Below are positions 12,310 to 22,700 of a stretch of DNA of 64,000 nt, one piece after another. Source of the stretch: Stachybotrys elegans (lineage: Eukaryota; Ascomycota; Sordariomycetes; Hypocreales; Stachybotryaceae); the NCBI GenBank assembly GCA_020746835.1, contig JAGPNK010000013.1, forward strand, positions 248,001 to 312,000. Reading direction: 5' to 3'. The notes beneath the pieces were generated by a model. That model worked only from the letters and a program-made list of their open reading frames with translations, searched no databases and was not told the origin of the DNA. How positions within the stretch are numbered: position 1 is the stretch's first letter; each line of letters begins with the position of its first letter. Position numbers and translations under genes: made by a program.

Positions 12310-13135
12310 ATGGCCGAGTACTCGTCGCTCAGAGTCCCCGAGCTCAAGAAGCTTCTCACCGAGAAGGGCCTGTCCAACGTTGGCAACAAGGCCGACCTCG
12401 TTGCCCGTCTCCAGGAACACGACAAGAAGTCTGCTGGCGACCAGCCACCTGGTGAGTCCTTCCGGCTGCGCAATCCATGCGTCTGCGTTCGCATCAATCG
12501 ATTAACGTTGCCATTTAGCAGAGAACAAGGAGGATGAGATCAGCTACAGCGACGATGAAGCTGCCGCTCCCGAGGCCAAGCCTGTAGCCCCTGCCGCCGA
12601 AACTGCCCCTGCAGAGCCCGCTCCCGCTGCCGCAGCTTCTACCGACGCCGCAGAGGAGAAGCCCGCCGAGCCCGCGACCGAACCTGCGGCCACGGAGGGT
12701 GAGAAGGAAGCCGAGGAGCCTGCCCAGAACTTTGCTCTCGGCCTGTCTTCTACCGCTGCCGACGACGAAGCAAAGAAGCGCGCCGACCGCGCCAAGCGCT
12801 TCGGCATCGAGGAGGACGATGATACTGTCAAGCGTGCCGAACGGGCCAAGCGATTTGGAATCGATGAGAAGACGCTCGCTTCGAGCCTGGACTCTGCGCT
12901 ACCAGATCGACCTCTCAAGCGCGGCCGTGGCCGTGGCGAGGGAGAAGGAAATCGTCCTGGTAAGCGACAGACCCAGGACCAGCGAGGCGGTGGCCGCCGC
13001 AGCGAGCGCCAGAGGCGCGGCGGACCTGGTCCCAAGGGCGACAACCGGGATGGTAACAAGAAGGCATCGATCTTCACTGACCCGGCCGAGAAGGCCAAGG
13101 CGGAGAAGCGAGCTGCCCGGTTCGCTGCAGCCTAA
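12310..13135 (+). CDS. SAP-domain RNA/DNA-binding protein, Tho1/SARNP-like (252 aa)
   Basis: Exons 12310-12451 and 12519-13135, total 759 nt. Start context is ACCATGG. Residues 5-40 form a SAP motif (SSLRVPELKKLLTEKGL followed by GNKADLVARLQEH), a helix-turn-helix fold that binds nucleic acid. A disordered Ala/Glu/Pro-rich linker (about 50-135) follows, then two near-identical basic segments KRADRAKRFGIEED and KRAERAKRFGIDEK (about 155-185), an RGG/RGRGRG-rich region, and a C-terminal KAEKRAARFAAA helix. SAP plus repeated KRxxRFG segments are characteristic of yeast Tho1 and animal SARNP/CIP29, which load on nascent mRNA with the TREX/UAP56 export machinery. The intron ends in TTTAGCAG, a tandem acceptor: the alternative site at 12522 would drop one Ala. 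The long opposite-strand frame over exon 2 is a shadow. Confidence 0.92.
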
Positions 13136-16000
13136 GAATCGAAACGAGAAATCTTTGGGTCGCTAGGGTCGCTTATTAGATGAAAAGTAATCAAGTATAT
13201 CATGAATACCGAAAGGGCACACTATGGATCTCTTGTACATTATGAGCGAAGACAGAGGGATATGGCGTTGTGGATTTAGTCTAACAGATACGGAATACTT
13301 TCCCACGGACTTGCATTGGTGATATTGGAAATCAGTGCGCTGGGTCAAAGTAAGGACGCACGCCTCATTGTCGTTAGGTGATGCGAGCAGGTGTATGCAT
13401 TCGTGAAGCACGTCCACGAGGCCATGCTGGACTAAGCATCGAGCAGTCATACCGGGACTGCGACGCACTCTTTATCCAATTTGCTATCCTGTCTTCCGAC
13501 ATCTGGAACAAGTATGGCTCTACTGTACAACATGAGTGCGTGTCCAGTCGAGATGTCACGATACCCACATGTTTTCATGGCAACAATTACCTAGTTGTCA
13601 GTTAAGTAGATCTTCGCCTGAGTATTCATGGACCGCCTTTTCGACCATAAGGTGTTAACGTAGTATGGGTTAAAACTGGCGTCATGGTCGGGACGGGCCT
13701 TGACAAGTCCAGCAAGCCTGGCCTCTCCGGCCTCGCCCAAGATCGACCGAGACTTGACCCCGCGAAATGGACAACGTCTGTAACCGACACCTCGTGACCA
13801 CGGGCTCCTCACCGTAAGTCTGCCACACCCAATAGTGATGGTGAGGTCAACACGCATGATGGAAGCGTCACGGGAACAGAGACGGCGGGCCTACATGGGC
13901 AAGACCATCACCCACTCCACCATATCATTGTTCTATTTGGGGACGGGATACATCCCTCATCTAAGCCACTCAGGAAGGACCGTAGGCGCCGAGTGATAGG
14001 CGAGAAGCGCGGTTGGTGGTCAGGTCAAAGGTGCCGCGTGGGATGGCACACCCTGGAAGAATCACAAATATCGCGCTCATGTTGGCTGTTGGTTGTGTGA
14101 CAGACACGAGAAGGATCATGATGTGGGCTTGATGAGGCAAGGTGAAGATGTAAACAACCAACATAGAGCAGCTGAGCGGACCTATTCCGGGAAGGTATCG
14201 CGGTAGAACCAAGAAAGAGGCTGGCTGGCCAACCACTGGACCTGAGGCGTTCTTGGTTGAGTCAATATGATGAGCCAACAGCTTGGGCATGCAGCCAAGT
14301 AGAAGCTCCAGAGGTCATTCGGCGGGTTGGTCGGATATTACGGCAGCAGGCAGCAGCAGCTGAATGGTAGGCAGCTATAACGAATCTGTATGCATCTTGG
14401 ACAAGCCGCAGGTCCTTTCGGGATGCGTTGACCAACCAGCACAGATATATCTCAGTGGCTGTTGGTTCCTGCCAACCAAGGAAATGGCGCCAATCCTTCA
14501 TTCTTGAGATAGCGGCGTCAGAAGACACCATCAGCGACCAGGTGTCCGGCAGGCCTCAGCTTCGTCCCAGGCGATTTGAGCGGCGGGGATCGTGGAGAGC
14601 ACCGAGAGGCGAGAGCGATGCTTGGCCTCTGTCTCTGCCCTTCCATTTGTTGTCGGCCATTGATAGATACTGGGGGTCATGGCGAGTGGTCTGTGAGTCT
14701 CAGACCAATGAAAGGCCCAAGACCCCTGCCGAGTTGAAGAAACATTTTGACCTTGCCCAATGTGTGGCTACTATTGGAGCAGACGACACACGAGGGAGCC
14801 AAGGAGGGGTGGTTATCGACGCCTCCTATCAGTGTGGAGGGCTTGACAGCGATGGCTTTTTCGAGATCTGTCGTACCAGCCCATTCCAAGCCTTCGGGAC
14901 GCAGGCAGAGACCACTTGATGGGTACCGTGAAATACAGGAAATACTGTTCCAAATTTGTCATGGATCTACACAGCCAAATTTGCTGTGGCGTACCCAGGG
15001 CTATTCGTAGCCTTCCTCTTTATTATCTACCTAGTACTTGTGCGAGGCAGATAACTACGAGGTACGATCACATGAGGCTACCCTGTTTCTAACCTTCATC
15101 AATCTACTAGGTAGTCCTCGCAGCCCTTCCCTCGCAGACCGAGGTCTTGTAAGCCTTACTAATCTAGCCTTGTGGGTGCGCCACAGCAAATTCACTGTCT
15201 CCTTGTTCTCTCAAATCCGGCCCTGAATTCCACGGTACTCCCACATGATCATGCCATGCCCTCGAAGAAAGCGATGCGTTGGCATGAGAGGCGAATGGCG
15301 CCCTGACCGCTGGACATGTCCGAGGTCAGGTGGTCAGTAGAGAGTACTTGCAAGAGGCGACCGAGTGACTTCAGTTGGATTCCGAGGCTTGCTGGGATGA
15401 AACCTGGAAAATCCAAGATCTACGATGCACGCCTAGCAAGCGAACGAGGTGAACAGCCACACTGACGCTGAAAAACCTGGCGGCCTACTCCGTACCTGTG
15501 CTGTGGTTGTGCCACGTCACTAGCCTCACTAATTTTTAGTGTACGTAAGCAGGGCATGGTGTGGCGAAGCACATACGGCCTAAAGGGTACTCCGTACCGT
15601 GGATTCGACCGTGGCGCTGTTTCCCGACAAGCTCGCTGCCTTGAGCCGGGCACCGCTGTCATGCTGTCAATCCTGTCAATCCGCGGGACCGAACGGGCCT
15701 TCGCATGGCTACGTCCTGCAGGTTTCAGCTTATCTTGGATCAAGCATCTGCGGTACGATGCGCCGAGTGGAATCGAAGTGGAATCGCTGTGGAATCATCC
15801 ACTCGAGCCGGTCTCTCTAGCAGGCAGCTAGCACAGGTACCAACAAGACGAGCCCAGTCCGGATGTTGGTCTATTGAACGGCGAATGGTGATTGGAGGAA
15901 GGGAGGAAGGCCGGTGAGGGTCCGAATTCTGTTGCCTCTGGCTGTTGGTTGTGCTGGCCTACAGCATTGTGAAAGATTGAAGTTTGCAATGAGCAGCACC

Positions 16001-16032
16001 ACGGTTCACACTACGGTTCACACTACGGTTCA
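16001..16032. repeat. 12-nt tandem repeat, about 2.7 copies
   Basis: The unit ACGGTTCACACT occurs at 16001-16012 and 16013-16024, with a truncated third copy from 16025. Seen directly. Confidence 0.9.
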
Positions 16033-16333
16033 GGACTACGAGCCACGGCGCAGCGACCTCGACTTGCCCGAGGCGGAATGTGAGCCGCTCATCCTTGCAG
16101 CCGACTCATCAGCTTACCCGACGATACCTCCCTAATCTATCCATCATCGACATGAACGAACGCGCATCGGGGAGGGTGGCAATCGGATACATGCCGCTCG
16201 AATTCAACGTACTTAACCAAGATTAAAACATGCGTAAGACGACCACAACAGGCCAGTCGGCAAAATCCAACGTGCCCAGTGGATTGGCAGGCTGGAGCTG
16301 CGCAGGCGAGGGGCGCAAATGGCGAACAGACAT

Positions 16334-16353
16334 TATATCACAAGTGTGATATA
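16334..16353. repeat. Perfect 9-bp inverted repeat with 2-bp spacer
   Basis: Arms TATATCACA and TGTGATATA around AG. Could extrude a small hairpin or bind a dimeric regulator; no nearby gene start supports a specific role. Confidence 0.85.
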
Positions 16354-16807
16354 GCTCCGGGGCAAAGAGGAGGGTGGCAGAGCAACCTCATTGGAAGAAA
16401 ATCAACGACATGCAGCCAATCATCTACCGAAGAACAGGGAATATATCGCCAGGGATGGGCATTACCAAACGATCTGGCGAGTCAGATGTCGCCGTCGGGG
16501 CTCCTTGCCGCCGGCCCTACCAGAGGGCAGCGTTGCGTTGCAGCCAGACCCCCCTCAATTCCTGTCCATTCTGGAATGTCTCACAACTGTACAGATGCAG
16601 CTTCTGGGCCTGATCCGACGCCCTGCATCACGCGACAGAAGCGGGGATTCGCGCAGGGCCACGCGCATGTTTCGCGTCTCTCTGGGGAGTGACCGTTGCG
16701 AATGAGTACACACAGATGCCAGGGTGATGAAGACTGGGCGAGACAAACCGTTGACCTCGTGCTGCGCGCACGTGCCGGGTGTCTGGGTACAACTGGGGAA
16801 GGAAAAG

Positions 16808-16838
16808 AAAAAAAAAAAAAACGAGAGAGAGAGAGAGC
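16808..16838. repeat. A14 homopolymer followed by a (GA)n tract
   Basis: A run of 14 A residues, then CGAGAGAGAGAGAGAG, seen directly. Confidence 0.9.
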
Positions 16839-18599
16839 ACGACAGTCAGCGGCACGCCCCGACGAGGCTGCCGCGCAATGTTATCAGCTAGGCCTTGGCT
16901 TCGCACCAAAGCGCGGGATCTTCCCTAGCTCGTAAACCAAGTCGAGGCTAGTTGAGGACACTTGGGAAACTTTGATGCTGACTTGCTGGACTCCCAAAGG
17001 ATCAGCTCGATGGTGCTCCTCGCGATGATCGTAGTCCTGAACCCGACCCGAGCTGAGCGCAGGATGGGGCTTCACTAGGTGCCGCGTCTCTGCCCTGTTA
17101 TTCAGCGAGAAAGACTAACATACCCTTGGTGGTAGCGAATCCTCTGCCAAGGTGAGACATACCATGCCTCTTCCTCGAGCGTGATGCTGGCCGACAACGC
17201 AGGTCATTGAAAGGAATCACATCACAAAGCGTCACATTGGACCGGTCGATGAGCCGACGCGGGGCCGAAGATGAGCAAAACGTCCCTCCCTGGCTCATCA
17301 GATCATGAACCTTGGGTCTTCTCTCTTCTCCCTGGCCTCTATCACGATAACCGGCATCTGCGTTTGCTCCTTGTCAGCCATCACATCCTGATCCGCGGAG
17401 GAGCTCTCAACACCTCCTATTCCGGAGCGTTACTGACGACCAGTGCTTACACGAAGTGACCTGGTCCATGTCGAATGTCGGCCTCATCACCATCCCTGGC
17501 TGTTTACCCCCAGCACAAGCGCCGGCAAACCCTCCAAGGTGGAGTCACGCTGATCATGGTGGGCTTGGGTGTCGTCCCAGCATTCAAGACATGCAGAAGC
17601 CTACCGTTGGATTGACCTGTCGGCTCGCGAAGAGTGAGACACTGCATGCAAGCTGGAGCGATCCCAGACATGCATGGCACTAAGAGAGACGGCAGCACAA
17701 TGTTCGCACCACTGGCATCTCGTCCTCGTACACACACCTTGTCCAGGACGAAGGCTCTCGGGGGGAGGGGAAACAAACCGACGATACCACACCGCACAAA
17801 TTCCCACCCTTGGCTGTGATGGCCTCGCGCTACTGCACATCGTCGCCGTCCTTCACCTGGAGCCCATGTCCCCCTTGCCGTGGGAGCTCTTGAGCGGCCG
17901 GTGTGCCGATTTGTATGCCGTTACCGGTCTCTTGCAGATGGGGGACAAAATCTCTCGAGTCTGCCCGCGACCTGCCTGCGTTTTGGTTCGGGAGTGCCGC
18001 TGCAAGTGAATCTCATTGCGCCACCAACCACCAACACACAGCATACACACCCCCGTCGCTGGCCTTCTGCCTTACCATGCATCCTTGCCTTGGGCTTTCC
18101 TGGGTAAAAAAGTTTCTTTCTTTTTTTTTCTGCCTGCCGCTTGGCTCGGTCAAGCAAATTCATGCACTACCATAGACAAGAGGGTCTCACTCGAGTCTAG
18201 GCCAGCGGCTACTCGGTCTAGTGGCAGCCTCCCCGTCCGCCATCAAAACGGCTACAGCAGGAACCACAATCAACCGTCGACGATGCCCTTGAAAAGTCGA
18301 GCCAGCATCGTCGCCTCTCTCCCGGGGTCCCACCATTCACAGTCGACAGGGCCAGAAGGGTCGTGTTGGTCAACCAATTCCCCGCCAGAGAAAAAAATGT
18401 TCCCACCTTCTCCTCAGGGCTCTGTGCCCAATGACAGTCTCCGTCATGGTGCTGCGAGCCCTCATAGGACGGATGCCGCACCCATCCCCCCCTCCCCTTC
18501 CCCTCCCATCGCTGGCCGGGGTCGCATCTCCTGCCTGCTTGCCGCTTGCTTCACGCGCATGGCGGCGCAGGCGCAGTTGCTGATGGGACCTGGGCCGCC

Positions 18600-19767
18600 A
18601 AGGGGTTCCACCGCGACGGCTTAGGCGCCAGGGGTCCTGGGCAATCCTGGGATGACTGGCGAGATGGGGCCCTCTGATCTGCCAGATACCTCCCCAATCC
18701 CGTTGTTGGACCTCGTTGCCTTGCTCGGCTGGTATCGTCTGTGGGAGGCAGGCGGCGTCGGTGGGCTCTCCTCCATCCAACCCGTGTCCATACCAGCAGC
18801 AGCAGACCCGGCCTGCAGTCAACGAGACCAGGGGTGTATGCCGCCACACACAAAATATAGCAATCCTGCCGAAGTACCGTCGTCCTGTCCACAAAGTACC
18901 TGTGTCTCCGTTCTCGTTGCCCACTCCTCGTTGCTAGCCAGAATGGCCACCATCACATTAATACTACGCTTCCGGCTGTTTCCCCAGTCTGCACCGTTAT
19001 CGCTCTTCTGTTCCCTTTTCTTCCCTCCGATATCTCAGCTCATCAGTGCTTCTTTTCCCCTTTGCTCTCTTTCCTTTTCAGATGTTGTGAAGTACGCCCC
19101 CATTGACACACGTACTCGACGTCATCACCACCGAGCAGCCCTTCTTGTCTCCTTCACGTGTCTTGCGAGCGTTCTCGTGTACCTGGACTTTCTTGACCAT
19201 TTCCCCAACCCAGACGTCCTCTTATCCAGACGCCCACTACTTGCTCCCACTCCATCGACCCTTGAGCTATCCGTGAAGCTAGTCCCTTCCGCCTCAGCTT
19301 ATATCAACACCGAGCCATCTTAGCTCCCCACCATCGTACATCCTTACACCCAGTCAACCTCCCAACGCTAATACAGCATACTTGCCAACACATCTTGTAT
19401 CTATTCTTATATGAGACTGTTTCTTTTGCTTTTTCTCATCGTCCTCTGATCTCCTATTTCTTTCCACACCAACTGTTCTTTTTGACAGTCAAAGATCCAG
19501 CTGCCTGTTTGGGATGTCTGTATAAGCCCTCCACTACCTCACGAGATATACACCACGTCTGTCCTCAAGCTCAAGGAGTATCCTCTTCAGTACATCCCGC
19601 TTCCTACACAGGCAGACATATATCAAGGTATTACATGAGAAGCTACCAACTCGCCTTCGCCTTGCTAACCATTCATTCACAGGCCACCTACTTCTATTTG
19701 GGGAATGGAACACTGAGCTGTCAAGGAATGTTGCATCGTCGGTTGGATCTTTAAGGGTTGGAACAAC
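18600..19767 (+). promoter_or_regulatory. Pyrimidine-rich promoter/leader of the 1489-residue gene
   Basis: Plus-strand sequence here is strongly C/T-rich, as is usual for promoters and 5' leaders in filamentous fungi. Several acceptor-like pyrimidine-AG sites occur (for example TTTTCAG at about 19075-19081). Short upstream frames exist, including one opening at the ATG at 18943 in a good context (ATGGCC) and closing at 19323, with a hydrophobic low-complexity translation; I read them as leader sequence, not genes. No other gene lies within this stretch. Confidence 0.55.
19628..19682 (+). other. Probable 5'-UTR intron
   Basis: Donor GTATTA at 19628, branch-like TTGCTAACC at about 19662-19670, acceptor TTCACAG ending at 19682; 55 nt, the typical length for this window. 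It lies 85 nt before the start codon. Transcript data would be needed to confirm. Confidence 0.5.
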
Positions 19768-22700
19768 ATGTCGTCCCCACGGACAGGATTTGGGTATGGG
19801 TTGCCCATGAGGCCAGATGAAGGGCTTCGACCAAAAAAGGCCCGAGATCCGACGAGTCCCAGCTTTGTCCCAGCACCTAGGCCAGGAAGCCGGAAACCGA
19901 GGAGCACATCCAACTCATCCGAGACCCGACCACAGGCAACTTCCAAGTTGCGACCCCCTAGCCGCGTGCTACAAAACTCACCTGCTTCGCCGCCGCCCAA
20001 TCAGCCTTTGCCACAACTCAAACACCGCCCGGCTAGATCAGCAGGATCATCCACTACGACGGGATCGAAGAGCTCCTTCTCTCATTCGCAGGCGGGCTCG
20101 GCCTCATCCTCTTCCAGTAGGTCGCACGAGACTAGTCTCTTGCCAGCCCACAATGTGCTACGTCGGAAAAGTCCGTCCGTTTCCCACGAGTCCAAAGCAC
20201 CTCGCCAGTCCTCTACAAGGACCGACTCGTCCTCCTCTATTCCTCGATCAGCCGGACACATTGAACCTGCTCTCGGTATTCAGTTCGACAGGGTCCTCAC
20301 AGCAAGTCCTGCGGAGATTCAAGTTGCAGAGGTCGTCGAGATGCAGAAGCCACAGTTACAGACTCCTTACATCTACCCCGAGCTGGACCGCTACCGGGAT
20401 TACCAGGTCCCAGTCTATGTGTCGGACGGCAGAAGTATCGATGTACCTTTCCGTCTGGCCACTCACGACCTGCCACCTCCCACCCCAGTGAGCGTCCTGT
20501 ACTCGGGTGCCAGCAGCCAGATGAGCGCTGTTAGTGGTAGCCCTTCCACCAGGTTCTCCGGATCCCCCGGCCCAGGCCCTTACAGTCGCGACACCACACC
20601 GACCTCGATATCCTCCCAATCCCCCGGTCTGATCGCCCCCAGCAGGTTTACCGCCAGGGGCCGCCAGAACAGCCCTGCCCAGACCCGACCACCTGTGACG
20701 AAGCGCAGAGGAGGCAGCTTCTCGAATGAATTTGACGCAAGCCCCCTTGACCCTCAAGGACTTGCTGCTGTCAGGGAGTCTTTGACGTCTTCATCGTCCA
20801 ACTCTACTGTTCGGGACGCCACCAACAACAAGAAGCACGCCAAGAAGTTGACACCACCCGCCCCCAGCCCACCTCCCCGCAAGTCTTCTCAGAGAAGTGC
20901 AGACACGGAGCTCTCACCTCGGCAGATTCGCCCACAGCTGCCCTACTCTTCTACAGCCAGGTCACCCTCGCCATCAAAGATCAGTGGTTCCTCACGACTC
21001 CAACAACCCTCGCCATCACCTGTTGGGAGTGCCCCTCAACGACCCAGTCGAGACGGAGCGCCAGACCTTCACTCCCAGCTTTCCGGCTTCGTCCCGATCG
21101 TTCACAGCAACTTGTCCACAACATCGCTGCCTGGTGAGCGAAGGGGCAGTGAGCCAGTCGAAAGGCCTCGACCTCTGGGTCAATCCAACCTGCCACCTAA
21201 GAATGCTTCCACCTCTCACCTGCCCATCTCCAGGGACACTGCATCGCCCTCTAAGAACCTCAAGATCAATACCGATCTTCATCCTAGAGGCTCGCTGGAG
21301 AAGCCGACTGTTACGCGAACACCTAGCCCCAATGTCAGCGCTACCTCGACTGGCCGGTTCCCGTTCTTCAGACGTCGTAAGACGGCACCAGAAGACGTGA
21401 CAGCTGAGAAGAAGGAGAAGGATCGAGTTGTTCGAAAGGGTCCTGCGGCCGGCACCGGCCATGAAGGATACGGGCGTGTCGGTGCGATCCGCAGACGCAG
21501 CGGCAGCATATCTCAGCTCACGCGTGGCGCACCAAACGCGAGCTCTCAAGAGAACCAGTCGCCGAGTGACCCATTCCTGGCTGAGCGCTTGAACCCCGTG
21601 GTTATTGCTGGCGGCGAGATTGTTGACAACCGCAACCCCGGCTCAGAACTTAGCAGGACGGAGAGCAATCAGAGCATCCCTTATGGTCGCCCCAGCATTG
21701 GCTCCAGGATGGGCTCTGAGACATCGATGTCATCTATGCCAGGTGCTCGTACGATGCAGTGGCAGACTTCTAACCCTCGGGCATCCTATGCAAAGCCTGC
21801 CGCACGCAGACCCTCTGATAGCAGTGACTCTGAGGGGGTAACCATGAAATCGACTCTGGCTTTCCGCCGATCAGTTCAACGTTCGAGGTCGTCACCGGAC
21901 GATCCGTTGCGTCTGCCTCGTCCTATCGACACCAGTGGTGCAACTTCATCGCCAATGACGAGTTTTGATACGAGCGTCATGTCAGATGATTCCATTGCTG
22001 AACATCGATATGTACCCAACCCTCACCCGCAGCCGAAGAAGCTTACCAAGCGAACACGCTCCCCTCGACGATGGAATCTCTTTGGCCGTTCTCAAAACAG
22101 TGCCGATTCCAAGAAGAAGAACGAAAAGGCCAAGCCGGTTGCACCGGCGCCGCCCGTGGAGCAAAAGCGTGTGGCATTCTATGCCATGGTGGACTCATCG
22201 GACCCTGAGGATGGTGAGATTCTGGACATACAGGAGGTTCTTCGCAACGCCGACGTATACATGCCTTCGACAATGGATAGGACCCCAGTTTTGGATTCTG
22301 GAGAATTTCAAGTTCCTGATCTTGCACCCCTAGCCACGGATCTGGTCCCAGAGCCCCTGTCGCCATTGCGGCCAAATCGATCGCTGGACATAGAGGGAAA
22401 GACCCTGGCCGTCCCTGGAACCCAGTCCGATGCTGACGACTCGGCATCTGGTCGTCCCAGCAGACTTGCCCAGGTGGGAAGGATACCCAAGGTGATCAGC
22501 AACCGGCCTGTCCCGGGTTCGCCCATGAGCTTCTCGCGCCCTTTCCGAGCTAGTGTGCAGCTGCCGAACAACGGACAAGTGCCTAACGTGTTGCCGTCCC
22601 CCCAAGAGCCAGAGCCAGCCGCCCAGGACAAGAAAGCAGGCAAATCCCCAAGCCCTGTTGTTAATCATGTTAGCGAAGGTTCCACAGCCGAGAGCGGTAC

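Larger units (their letters stand above)
13136..18600. other. Gene-free 5.5 kb interval
   Basis: No frame in this stretch shows domain character, coherent codon use or good splice extension; the plus frame 14428-14919 is the longest and is unrecognised. Visible structure includes two ACTCCGTAC words (near 15487 and 15589), a 12-nt tandem repeat at 16001-16032, a 20-nt perfect inverted repeat at 16334-16353, and an A-run followed by a GA tract at 16808-16838. It could be regulatory, non-coding-RNA producing, or a decayed insertion; the sequence does not decide. Confidence 0.5.

Noticed and set aside
12544..13098. 184-codon minus-strand frame opposite the SAP-domain gene
   Set aside because: Shadow of the Ala/Arg-rich coding strand.
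18943..19323. 127-codon frame in the leader of the 1489-residue gene
   Set aside because: Low-complexity hydrophobic translation of C/T-rich DNA, with acceptor-like sites inside; treated as leader sequence.
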